A stretch of 47,003 nt of DNA from Paenibacillus sinensis (GTDB lineage Bacteria; Bacillota; Bacilli; Paenibacillales; Paenibacillaceae). Both the position numbers and the translations under genes were made by a program. The notes below the pieces were generated by a model, which searched no databases, was not told the DNA's origin, and worked only from the letters and a program-made list of their open reading frames with translations. Location: positions 1,386 to 48,388 of the forward strand of contig NZ_JAHCMB010000050.1 in the NCBI RefSeq assembly GCF_019904155.1, given 5' to 3'. Shown here one piece after another: positions 23,692 through 31,136 of this stretch (positions within the stretch are counted from its first letter, which is position 1; every line of letters starts with the position of its first letter).

Positions 23692-26109
23692 TTATCCCCC
23701 CATTCTGAGCGGTTCTTCTTGCATTTCGTATACATACTCCACGGCATACTCATTGTCATAAGGATCGGGAAGCGCCTCTTCAAACACAACGGCCAATTCC
23801 CCGTACTGCCTGTGGCAGCGGTCCATATGCTTCAACAATTCCATACAATACTGCGGTTCCTCGGCGTCCAGAAAAATCGGCTTATGCAGTCCTGACTCGC
23901 CATATTCGATGTGAAGCATACCTTGACGAACAGGAAACAGCCGGATGAACGAATGCAGCGGTGCATGATAGATTTGCAGCAGCTCATGAAGCCGCCTATA
24001 TCCGTCGAAATCCTGCGTCACCCCGGCAAACAGCTTCTCGTGAAGAATTGTTTTTCTTCTTTGCAGAATCAGCTCCCCGTAGCTGATTCTGCCAATTTGC
24101 CGGCATTCATCAATCGTAAGCTCATTGTAGTCAAGCCCGGTTCCGGTGATAAAACCGGATTGGCTGAGCAGGGCAAGGTTCCTGTAATCTTCCGGCAGAC
24201 AAGCCGGTGCAAGCGTGCCTGTGTATAAAGGAACTCCTCGGTTCTCCTGGAGCTGCAGCTCAAAGCTGTGGCGTTCTCCGTTCCAAATAATCATGGCATC
24301 GCGCAAATCCGCAGCAAGGCTGTTGCCCTCCGCAAAGCCGTTCATATTGGGATTGAACCCGCAGGAGGGCGAGTAGGGAATTAGCCGTGCCCGCTCCCCG
24401 CAGTTAAACAAGGCTTTTACCCGTTCAGATATGGCGTCATGGCTCTCCGGCAAATGATAGATTGAATAGGCCAGGTAGCTGTTCTTGCAATCATTCACCA
24501 CGAGCTTTCCGGTGCCGCTCTCTTGAAGCCAGAAGCCGGCAGCCGCAGGCTGACGGATTTGAAGTGCCTCCAGTCCTGCCTCCAGCGAAGCCAGATCAGC
24601 TCTTTGTAGAGCAACATCCTTTCCTGACTCTGCCGGCGCCAGCTTCGCCCGGTATTGATCTCTCAGATCCTCCAGCTGCGCTACTGCGGGAGCGTTCTCG
24701 AATACACTTCCCCTGCATGTTCGGTTCAGCGCCACATGCTGCTCATACTCTTCGGCATGCCTGGACATGCTCTGTTGAACGGAGGCATACGGCACCGGAA
24801 GCATATCGTGGAGATGGTTCTCCATATAGAGCCGGAACTTCAGGCGGTTGTCGAAGATCGGCAGAACTCCGGCCCATTCGGCAAGCGGATCATGGAACGG
24901 CTCCACGTCAATAGACGGCCCGGGCGATGCTCCGGCATAGCTGTCTTCATTGAACGGATTAACCGGATATTTGCCTTTCCACCTGAGCAATTCACAGCAG
25001 CGGTTCACATGCCTCTGGGCGATTTCGAGCAATTTTTCCCTTTGTGGGACTTCATGGGTCTGTTCAAGCTGACCAGATAGCAGGTGGATGGCTTCCAAAT
25101 GCCGGGCCAGGGCCTTTATCATGCTGCTGCCAGTACGAAACGCAGAGACAGTCTCGATGAACGACTCCAGCGTAAGCGGCTCACTTTCAATATCCAGCGT
25201 ATTCTTGATATAGCCGCAGCCCAGCAAATGAACGGCCTTGGCCGTCATCGTTTCCATGCTCTCGTTCCACATCAGCGCCAGCTCATCCAGGCTGACGATG
25301 CTGCCCGGTTTGATTGTTGCGGCAGCCGGTGCCTTTAGGCGGTACTTTCGCTTCGTTCTAATATATAGTCCGGGCTCCATTGCTTCCGGTCCGGCGCTAC
25401 ATTCTACAAGGAGAGTGCCTTCTTGATCCCTGTATTCCACCCTGTACCGGCTGGCCCGTATCACCTCAGGAAGCAGCAGCCATAATTCAAACCAATGAAG
25501 AAGAATCCATTGAGCGAAGCTGATCCGGCTCTCCTCTCCGGTCCCTTGCCCCCGGTAAATCGAAGTGAAGGAAGAGAGCGGTGCTGTTTTGGCAAAAGAA
25601 CGCATCATTATTTTCCATACCTTTCCGCTTTTTTTAGAGCTATAGGATTTGTTCAATGAACAATACATTTCATAGTTAGTTAGCAGCAGTGCATTCTGCA
25701 CACTCGACTGCTGCCGAAACAGCTTATACAGTTCCTGTTCCTGCGTCTTGCACTCGCTCTTGAACCGGGTGCCTAATTCCTGATGCCGCTGCTTCAGTTC
25801 ACTGCCGGCTTGGTCCAGAGAGAGCGCCTCAGCAATAATCTCCGGTGGAATTTGGTCTGCTTTCGGGATCTTCCCGAGATGGATTTGCCCTTTGCGGATT
25901 CCCTGCTGTAGCCGGATATAAGCGATCCGTACCTCCGGCTCCTGTTCTATGCCTTCAGACAACCGCTGCTGCAGCAATTCTTTACGCTGAATAAATACAT
26001 GATGATCTTCACAATAGGTTAGGAGTTCCTGGTAGAAACCGTGCTTGATCTGCTGCAGGTCACTGGAAGGAACATGATTCCGTCTTTCAAACAGGTAAGT
26101 TCGACTCAA
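23692..26109 (-). CDS. LanB-type tRNA-Glu-dependent Ser/Thr glutamylation protein (first copy)
   Basis: About 805 residues. The frame is open to 26169, but the upstream part lies inside a stem-loop. A TTG at 26109 after AAGGGGGA with 7-base spacing is the best start and gives MSRTYLFERRNHV. KIMMRSFAKTAPLSSFTSIY near residue 170 is the conserved Lant_dehydr_N motif. There is no C-terminal elimination domain, so it is a split dehydratase whose partner is one of the SpaB_C proteins encoded downstream. It is the first large gene after the precursors. A second LanB in the same cluster is unusual; the two may glutamylate different residues, or this copy may have a changed acyl specificity. Confidence 0.85.
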   Translation of the reverse strand: MSRTYLFERRNHVPSSDLQQIKHGFYQELLTYCEDHHVFIQRKELLQQRLSEGIEQEPEVRIAYIRLQQGIRKGQIHLGKIPKADQIPPEIIAEALSLDQAGSELKQRHQELGTRFKSECKTQEQELYKLFRQQSSVQNALLLTNYEMYCSLNKSYSSKKSGKVWKIMMRSFAKTAPLSSFTSIYRGQGTGEESRISFAQWILLHWFELWLLLPEVIRASRYRVEYRDQEGTLLVECSAGPEAMEPGLYIRTKRKYRLKAPAAATIKPGSIVSLDELALMWNESMETMTAKAVHLLGCGYIKNTLDIESEPLTLESFIETVSAFRTGSSMIKALARHLEAIHLLSGQLEQTHEVPQREKLLEIAQRHVNRCCELLRWKGKYPVNPFNEDSYAGASPGPSIDVEPFHDPLAEWAGVLPIFDNRLKFRLYMENHLHDMLPVPYASVQQSMSRHAEEYEQHVALNRTCRGSVFENAPAVAQLEDLRDQYRAKLAPAESGKDVALQRADLASLEAGLEALQIRQPAAAGFWLQESGTGKLVVNDCKNSYLAYSIYHLPESHDAISERVKALFNCGERARLIPYSPSCGFNPNMNGFAEGNSLAADLRDAMIIWNGERHSFELQLQENRGVPLYTGTLAPACLPEDYRNLALLSQSGFITGTGLDYNELTIDECRQIGRISYGELILQRRKTILHEKLFAGVTQDFDGYRRLHELLQIYHAPLHSFIRLFPVRQGMLHIEYGESGLHKPIFLDAEEPQYCMELLKHMDRCHRQYGELAVVFEEALPDPYDNEYAVEYVYEMQEEPLRMGG

Positions 26110-26138
26110 CCCGGCTCCCCCTTCTGGAATTGTTTTTT

Positions 26139-26167
26139 GGATGGGCGCGGCTAAGGCCGCCCCATCC
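26139..26167 (-). other. Strong stem-loop between precursor genes and the first LanB gene
   Basis: Arms 139-151 and 156-167 of 26xxx pair over 7 plus 5 base pairs with one bulged base and the tetraloop CTTA (minus strand). It starts 18 bases after the last precursor stop and is followed by AAAAAA, not T, in the transcribed strand. It is probably an mRNA-stabilising or processing element that keeps precursor mRNA in excess of enzyme mRNA. Confidence 0.6.
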
Positions 26168-26184
26168 ACGGTTGATCTTGCAAT

Positions 26185-26343
26185 TTAGGCACAGGAGGAA
26201 GAGCACGACGAGCAAGACGATGAGCCGCAGGTGGAAGAGCTGCCGCTTCCGCTGGATGCTGCCGTTGACGGAATCGCGTCTGCTTGTTCCAATTCAATCA
26301 GTTCCAGATCAAGAGCTTCCAATTCTTTGTTCAAATCCTTCAT
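26185..26343 (-). CDS. RiPP precursor peptide, copy 3
   Basis: 52 residues, too short for ordinary gene finders. The acidic leader MKDLNKELEALDLELIELEQ is followed by ADAIPSTAAS, as in thiopeptide and related leaders rich in Asp, Glu and Leu. The C-terminal core is rich in Ser and Cys (ending STCGSSSCSSCSSSCA), an ideal substrate for azole formation at Cys and dehydration at Ser. The protein is identical to copy 2. The ribosome site is AAAAGGATGAT. It is the last of three precursor genes before the modification enzymes. The leader/core boundary is probably near the IPSTAA segment; this is inference. Confidence 0.92.
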   Translation of the reverse strand: MKDLNKELEALDLELIELEQADAIPSTAASSGSGSSSTCGSSSCSSCSSSCA

Positions 26344-26398
26344 TATTTATCATCCTTTTCATAATTAGTATTTTAATATCATTGCGATGCTGCTAATC

Positions 26399-26557
26399 TT
26401 AAGCACAAGAGGAGGAACACGACGAGCAAGACGATGAGCCGCAGGTGGAAGAGCTGCCGCTTCCGCTGGATGCCGCTGTTGACGGAATTGCATCCGCTTG
26501 TTCCAATTCAATCAGTTCCAGATCAAGAGCTTCCAATTCTTTGTTCAAATCCTTCAT
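26399..26557 (-). CDS. RiPP precursor peptide, copy 2
   Basis: 52 residues, identical in protein sequence to copy 3 but with several synonymous base changes, so the duplication is not brand new. The leader, core and AAAAGGATGAT ribosome site are as in copy 3. The intergenic spacer upstream and downstream is almost the same as that of copy 3. It presumably raises the dose of substrate rather than making a second product. Confidence 0.92.
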   Translation of the reverse strand: MKDLNKELEALDLELIELEQADAIPSTAASSGSGSSSTCGSSSCSSCSSSCA

Positions 26558-26615
26558 TATTTATCATCCTTTTCTCATAAATTAGTGTTTTAATATCATT
26601 GCGATGCTGCCAGTC

Positions 26616-26774
26616 TTAAGCGCAGGAGGAGGAACAGGAGGAACAGGACGATGATCCGCAGGTGGAGGAACTGCCGCTGCCGCTAGTAGCGGCTGTTGAT
26701 GGAATTGCTTCCACTTGATCGAGTTCGATCAGCTCCAGGTCGAGGTCTTCAAGCTCTTTATCCAGATGACTCAT
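26616..26774 (-). CDS. RiPP precursor peptide, copy 1 (promoter-proximal)
   Basis: 52 residues. The leader MSHLDKELEDLDLELIELDQ, followed by VEAIPSTAA, differs from copies 2 and 3 at several positions. The core differs only in its first residue (T instead of S after PSTAA) and ends STCGSSSCSSCSSSCA. Leader drift against core conservation argues that the core is under selection. A near-perfect AGGAGGTGA ribosome site is much stronger than those of copies 2 and 3. This is the first gene of the operon, downstream of the candidate ComA-regulated promoter. Confidence 0.92.
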   Translation of the reverse strand: MSHLDKELEDLDLELIELDQVEAIPSTAATSGSGSSSTCGSSSCSSCSSSCA

Positions 26775-26857
26775 ATGTATACTCACCTCCTTCAGGCCGG
26801 TCGGAATGCCGCTTGTCTGGCGCTCCGTTTCCGTTGTTGGTTTCTTTCTGAAGTAAG

Positions 26858-26863
26858 AGTATC
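26858..26863 (-). promoter_or_regulatory. Possible extended -10 of the RiPP operon promoter
   Basis: On the minus strand TGTGATACT contains a TGn extension and GATACT, 84 bases upstream of the first precursor start. No good -35 hexamer lies at 16-18 bases, as expected for an activator-dependent promoter. Confidence 0.35.
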
Positions 26864-26916
26864 ACAGCTAAATCAAGCCTTCACCGACAACAATACCAGT
26901 AATTACCACAAATAAA

Positions 26917-26944
26917 TTGCGGTGCAGTTGCAGGTTTTTTGCGG
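26917..26944. promoter_or_regulatory. Three phased ComA-like half-sites upstream of the RiPP precursors
   Basis: TTGCGG at 26917, TTGCAG at 26928 and TTGCGG at 26939 are direct repeats with an exact 11-base period on the + strand. TTGCGG is the half-site of the Bacillus ComA box. They lie about 65-95 bases upstream of the likely transcription start, a normal position for an activator. Bacillus boxes are mostly inverted, so the direct orientation is unusual. Confidence 0.5.
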
Positions 26945-27013
26945 ACTAATATGCATATTTGGGTGTCTATACTGATAAAGATTAACGAACAAATACATAG
27001 GGGGAAGAAGACT

Positions 27014-27592
27014 ATGGCGGTAAGCGGAAGACAAGAACGGGGCAGAAGAACCTTTCTGAATAAAAGAGTTTGCGGATTATGGCTGATCTGGGTGGCCGCC
27101 ATCCTGTTTGCGGGGCTGGTTGCGGGTGGAACGCAGCTCATTTCCATGCCTATATTTTCACTGGGGTATATGGCCGGAATATTTGGGATATTAACGAACA
27201 AAGCGGTGAACCGCAGGCTGTCCTACGGACCGCAAACCGCCTTTCAAGGCAAGATGACGCTCTATTCTATTATTCTTATGTTCATACTAATGGTGCTGAT
27301 TGGCGGTCCTCACTTTGGAGACGGCAATTACCGGATGGTCTGGCTGGGGGCTTTTTTAGCGATAGGCCTTCATTTTGTTCCGATGGCATGGGTGCATGGG
27401 CGCTCCATGATCCTGCTGGCCATCCTGCTAAGCGCCAATGCCCTGACCGGCATGCTGTGGCCGGACCTGTCTTTTCACACCATTGTCTATGTGGATCTTG
27501 CCATTAAGTTGATCTGGGGGGCCGCGCTTCTCCTCTCCGGCCGCCCGGCAGCTGCCGGGCAATCCGCAAGCACTAAGGCGATCGTCAAGTAA
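27014..27592 (+). CDS. Integral membrane protein, unknown function
   Basis: 192 residues from the ATG at 27014 after GGGGAAGAAG. There are six likely membrane segments, for example LWLIWVAAILFAGLVAGG, ISMPIFSLGYMAGIFGIL, MTLYSIILMFILMVLI, WLGAFLAIGLHFVPMAW and SMILLAILLSANALTGML. N- and C-termini are basic and probably cytoplasmic. I do not recognise a named family with certainty. It is divergently transcribed from the RiPP precursors across a 240-base region carrying the ComA-like repeats, so it could be co-regulated, though nothing links it to the pathway directly. A bidirectional terminator follows. Confidence 0.75.
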   Translation: MAVSGRQERGRRTFLNKRVCGLWLIWVAAILFAGLVAGGTQLISMPIFSLGYMAGIFGILTNKAVNRRLSYGPQTAFQGKMTLYSIILMFILMVLIGGPHFGDGNYRMVWLGAFLAIGLHFVPMAWVHGRSMILLAILLSANALTGMLWPDLSFHTIVYVDLAIKLIWGAALLLSGRPAAAGQSASTKAIVK

Positions 27593-27627
27593 ACGGAGAC
27601 CAGGGCAGAACGGATACTATCCAACGT

Positions 27628-27655
27628 AAAAAGACACCTGTTAAGGTGTCTTTTT
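27628..27655. terminator. Bidirectional intrinsic terminator
   Basis: AAAAAGACACC and GGTGTCTTTTT flank TGTTAA, giving a perfect symmetric stem with A-run and T-run. It serves the membrane-protein gene and the convergent Xre gene, whose last codons overlap the stem. Confidence 0.92.
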
Positions 27656-27951
27656 ACTGTCCAGCGCACCGGGACAGCATGCTCCAGCGATCTGATGGGC
27701 GTGAATAAGGATTATATCCCCCGCCTCGCGTCGCTCTGTCTTATCTTCAAATCGAAAGAATTCTACAGCGGGCACACCAAATGCTGCAATGATTTTTTCT
27801 AATGTCTCTAAAGTGATGTTCCGATCTCCGCGTTCGACACCACCTATGTAGCTGTAGTGAAGCGATGCCGCTTCTGCCAGTTGCTCTGAGTCCACCCTTT
27901 TGCTCTTCTAAGCTCACGAATACGATTGCCAACACTTTCTGGCAAATTCAT
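27641..27951 (-). pseudogene. Frameshifted Xre-family helix-turn-helix regulator
   Basis: From the ATG at 27951 (AGAGGTGATCCC upstream) the frame reads MNLPESVGNRIRELRRAKGW then TQS, the start of an Xre domain, but runs into a stop after about 35 codons. The rest of the domain, EQLAEAASLHYSYIGGVERG and then DRNITLETLEKIIAAFGVP, continues in another frame from about 27893. One missing base near 27885-27895 would explain the break. The distal frame continues to the terminator. A sequencing error cannot be excluded. The intact protein would be about 100 residues. Confidence 0.7.
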
Positions 27952-28090
27952 GGGATCACCTCTGCATTTAGGTTAGAAGAGGGAAGCCAGGCATAACAGA
28001 CCACCAAAATCAAACCAAGTATTAGATTTACTGTACTTATAAGTAACAAAAACCACCAACTCCCGTCGGTGGTTCATGATCGATATAGTA

Positions 28091-28663
28091 TTATTTCAAT
28101 TCAATCTCGCCTTGCTCGGTTCCCCAGAATCCAGTCTGGACATTCAAAATAAAGCCAGTCAAGTTTTCCGGGATTTCAAATACTACATTGCCTGTCTGGG
28201 CCAATCCGGGATTGATTCCATCATATAAAAAATAGTCTCCGGACGAAGTAATCAATGTGGACGGGTTATACGTAACTTCGTCTTTTTTGAGCTGGAAGAA
28301 TGAGGAGTCTGTGGTAATCATCTCTTTGCCGACGTTTTTCACCGTTATATTCACTACCAGGAAGACACTTCCTTCAGCCTGAGGCGAGTAGGATAAGAAA
28401 TCTCCATCTTTGATTTTTTTGGTAGTGGTTACTTTATTAACTTTGAAGACGACATCCCCAACCTGCAATTCTTCTCCCTTTTTTGCAAGTTTTTTAGTTT
28501 CTTCTTTCTTGGTGTCCTTTGTTTCTACAGAGCTTGTGCCGGTATTGGATTTAGCGGTTGTACTGCTTGAGCTATCCTTATCTTTAGTAAATACACCAAT
28601 GAGAACAACCACTACAATTAGAGCGATGAAGCCCAGGCATCCGATTTTAAAAAATTTCTTCAA
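28091..28663 (-). CDS. Membrane-anchored DUF4352-type protein
   Basis: 190 residues from a TTG start, 7 bases after GGAGGG. The N-terminus MKKFFKIGCLGFIALIVVVV is a membrane anchor or signal segment. A Ser/Thr/Lys-rich linker follows (residues 28-65). The C-terminal 120 residues form a beta-rich domain with FLVVNITVKNVGKE and FFQLKKDEVTYNPS, typical of DUF4352 extracellular domains. A Cys at position 9 is inside the hydrophobic segment without a clean lipobox, so lipidation is uncertain. The gene is AT-rich and stands alone. Function is unknown; related proteins are often secreted immunity-like or stress proteins. Confidence 0.75.
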   Translation of the reverse strand: MKKFFKIGCLGFIALIVVVVLIGVFTKDKDSSSSTTAKSNTGTSSVETKDTKKEETKKLAKKGEELQVGDVVFKVNKVTTTKKIKDGDFLSYSPQAEGSVFLVVNITVKNVGKEMITTDSSFFQLKKDEVTYNPSTLITSSGDYFLYDGINPGLAQTGNVVFEIPENLTGFILNVQTGFWGTEQGEIELK

Positions 28664-28857
28664 AAAGAACCCTCCCAGTTAGGTAATTTGAACTATTTTT
28701 CTGTACTATCAATATATCGGAGCATGGAAGAAAATTCTTTATAAAGATTAGGTTTTATTTGAAAATAATTGTTTTTTTGAGCAAGTCAAGTAAACTATGA
28801 ATGATACTATCAGAAATAGAATGAATGCAGCATAAACAACGCGTATGCCTATTTTTC

Positions 28858-28934
28858 GGGAACGTTCCCAAAATCTCCATTGCCAAATGCCTACATCTGG
28901 TATATATTCAAAATATATTTTTGGTAACGTTCCC
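28858..28934. promoter_or_regulatory. Promoter flanked by two LacI-type operators
   Basis: GGGAACGTTCCC (28858-28869, perfect palindrome) and GGTAACGTTCCC (28923-28934) have centres 65 bases apart. Between them TTGCCA (28880-28885) and TATATT (28903-28908) form a promoter with 17-base spacing. The second operator covers the region just downstream of the start site. The CG-centred palindromes are typical of LacI-family regulators, here most likely the adjacent gene product acting on its own promoter. Confidence 0.8.
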
Positions 28935-28953
28935 AAAAAGGAGGTGCTGATCT

Positions 28954-29961
28954 GTGAGAGTTTCCATCCGGGATATCGCCAAGCATTGCAACATGTCGGT
29001 TAGCACCGTGTCCCGGGCACTCAATGGCGACTACGGTGTGAAGGACAAGACGAGGAAGGCTGTACTGGAAGCCGCCAAGGAGCTGGGCTATGTCCCCAAC
29101 CTTTCCGCCAAGGAATTGGTGAGCCGGAAGAGCAAGCTCGTCGGGCTGCTGATTGATGACAGCGACTATGAAGCCCGTCCGGCTTTTTTCGAACAGCTTC
29201 CATATATCAACAAGGTGTTGGCGCTGCACCAATATCGAGCGATTATTTATACGCTTAGCGGAATGGGCTATGTGGATGGGGAGCTGTCGGACATTCTGAA
29301 TCTGCGCAACTTAAGCGGATGCATTGTGCTGAGCCCATTTCCCTCCGACTATCCGCTCTATGATGAAATCAGGCGCATGAGTTATCCGACGGTGGTACTT
29401 GAGAACACGGTGCTGACCCGATATTGCTCCAACATCAATACGGATGAGGTGCTGGGCGCCTATATGGCTACACGCTATCTCATCGACTGCGGGCATCGGC
29501 GGATTGCATTCGTGAACGGGTTCGAAGCGTTCGAGATGAGCCGGGAGCGCCTGGAAGGCTTCCTTAAGGCGACCGAAGAAGCGGGCCTGTCGAAAGATGA
29601 GACTCCCATCCTCTGGAGCGATTATACCGGCAATGGCGGAAAAAAAAGCGTGCAAGAACTGCTTCGTCTCCACCCGGAGACTACGGCTGTGTTTTTCGCA
29701 AATGATTTTATGGCTATGGGCGCCATTTCGTATTTGGCCGAGGCCGGCATTCGGGTACCGGATCAGCTGTCCGTCATTGGCTATGATGGGCATTTCACAG
29801 GCAAATATTATAATCCGCCGCTCGCAACCGTAATCATCGACAACCCGGCTATCGGAACGCGGACCGCTGAATTGCTGCTTGAACTGATCAATGGCGGCAG
29901 CGGCAAGACGGTCAGAATCAAGCCCCAATTATTCAAAGGCAAGAGCGTTAGAACTTTATAA
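28954..29961 (+). CDS. LacI-family transcriptional regulator
   Basis: 335 residues from a GTG, with AGGAGG upstream. The N-terminal helix-turn-helix is VSIRDIAKHCNMSVSTVSRA and then LNGDYGVKDKTRKAV, with the hinge helix NLSAKELVSRKS. The periplasmic-binding-protein-like effector domain continues to the C-terminus (TTAVFFANDFMAMGAISYLA, SVIGYDGHFTGKYYNPPLAT). It probably represses itself and the downstream amidohydrolase from the paired operators and responds to a small ligand, likely a sugar or nucleoside. The ligand cannot be read from the sequence. Confidence 0.93.
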   Translation: MRVSIRDIAKHCNMSVSTVSRALNGDYGVKDKTRKAVLEAAKELGYVPNLSAKELVSRKSKLVGLLIDDSDYEARPAFFEQLPYINKVLALHQYRAIIYTLSGMGYVDGELSDILNLRNLSGCIVLSPFPSDYPLYDEIRRMSYPTVVLENTVLTRYCSNINTDEVLGAYMATRYLIDCGHRRIAFVNGFEAFEMSRERLEGFLKATEEAGLSKDETPILWSDYTGNGGKKSVQELLRLHPETTAVFFANDFMAMGAISYLAEAGIRVPDQLSVIGYDGHFTGKYYNPPLATVIIDNPAIGTRTAELLLELINGGSGKTVRIKPQLFKGKSVRTL

Positions 29962-29977
29962 GGATGGTGGAACCGCA

Positions 29978-31084
29978 ATGTCTAAAGTACTGCGTTATTA
30001 TGGGATTTGCGCACTCGCACTTGCAGCAGTCACAGTAACAGGATGCACGTTGAATAAATCCGAGGTTGTTGTCCAGCCAATGACCGAATACACTCCCAAG
30101 GATGAAGTTGCATTAATTGAGAAGATCCGGCAGAACAAGGATTCCAGCAAGGAGCTGTACGAGACCTACCGCGACCTTACCGTCATTGATATTCATAACC
30201 ATGATGCCGCCGATCCGGCTGCCATTCAGAGGGAGAGAGAAGAGTACGGAGTCGACCGTATCGTTCTGTTCGGAAATATTTCGGAGCCGAGCGCGAAGTA
30301 CACCGATCAATTAGCCTGGGATGAGTATAAAAAGACACCTGCGAATCTATACCCCTCCTTTGCGGGATTTCCGATCTATGAGGATGAGGGCGTGACCATC
30401 GTTCAGGACAAACTGGAGAAGGGTTATATGAACATAGGAGAAGTGGCGGCCGCTTCGACGTATTCGGAAGCCGTGTCCAGATTGCCATGGAAGTCCCAGC
30501 ACCCGAACGACGGTAATTTCCCCAAAATCTACGACCTTGCGGCCAAATATAAGGTGCCTGTACTCCTGCACATCGACCCGCCGAGCGGCGAGCCGATCAA
30601 GCATTTGGAGGAGGCCCTGGACCAGCATCCGGACACCATCATTATTTTTGGCCATGCCAACGCCTATAACACACCGGAAAATATCGAATCGCTGATCAGC
30701 AAGCATCCGAACCTGTATATCGATTTTTTCGCCGGGTTTACGGCGTATAACAGCGAGAGTACAAACAAACTGGAGGACTTCGTTCCCCTGATCGAGAAAT
30801 ATCCGGACCGCTTTATGATTTCCACTGACTCGGGATACGGTTTGTCGAAAACGCTTGCAGCGAAAGCGCTCTATGATCTCATCGACCTGCTCTCCCCGGA
30901 AACGGCAGAGAAGGTTGCTTATCAGAATTACGAGGGCCTGATCGAACGGCAGCCTCCGACGGATACGCAGATCGAGACGATTAAGAAGCTATCCACCGAA
31001 GCTGGAAAGTCCGGTACGTATAAGCTGAACAAACGGATGGCGAATGAGCTGATCTTTAAGCTGGAGGAAGAGGCGAAAAAGTAA
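29978..31084 (+). CDS. Lipoprotein amidohydrolase (Amidohydro_2 family)
   Basis: 368 residues from the ATG at 29978, 16 bases after the regulator stop. The signal peptide ends in LALAAVTVTGC, a good lipobox, so it is exported and lipid-anchored. The mature part is a TIM-barrel metal hydrolase: LTVIDIHNHDAADP holds the first His-x-His pair, VLLHIDPPSGEPI and IIIFGHANAYNTPEN give later ligands, and STDSGYG near residue 285 gives the metal-binding Asp. The substrate is unknown; the family covers decarboxylases, lactonases and amide hydrolases. It shares the operon of the LacI-type regulator, which probably senses its substrate or product. Confidence 0.8.
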   Translation: MSKVLRYYGICALALAAVTVTGCTLNKSEVVVQPMTEYTPKDEVALIEKIRQNKDSSKELYETYRDLTVIDIHNHDAADPAAIQREREEYGVDRIVLFGNISEPSAKYTDQLAWDEYKKTPANLYPSFAGFPIYEDEGVTIVQDKLEKGYMNIGEVAAASTYSEAVSRLPWKSQHPNDGNFPKIYDLAAKYKVPVLLHIDPPSGEPIKHLEEALDQHPDTIIIFGHANAYNTPENIESLISKHPNLYIDFFAGFTAYNSESTNKLEDFVPLIEKYPDRFMISTDSGYGLSKTLAAKALYDLIDLLSPETAEKVAYQNYEGLIERQPPTDTQIETIKKLSTEAGKSGTYKLNKRMANELIFKLEEEAKK

Positions 31085-31136
31085 ATATCAAGGAACGAGA
31101 CGCATCATCCGAAATGAGTCCAAGAGTCATGGTCAT

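Larger units (their letters stand above)
26185..26774. repeat. Tandem triplication of the precursor gene
   Basis: Three units start 214-217 bases apart. Units 2 and 3 share nearly the same spacer (TTAATATCATTGCGATGCTG is in both). The unit nearest the promoter is the most diverged, so at least two duplication steps took place. Confidence 0.9.

Noticed and set aside
15424..26109. Lanthipeptide (class I) cluster
   Set aside because: LanB-type domains are present, but there is no LanC-type cyclase, and YcaO and SagB proteins are; the azole plus dehydroamino-acid route fits better.
26139..26167. Intrinsic terminator after the precursors
   Set aside because: The hairpin is followed by A rather than T on the transcribed strand, so it does not fit a Rho-independent terminator in either direction.
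27641..27895. An intact 84-residue gene starting at a GTG at 27895
   Set aside because: It begins in the middle of the Xre domain without a ribosome site, while a good start with AGAGGTGA lies upstream in another frame; a frameshifted gene explains both.
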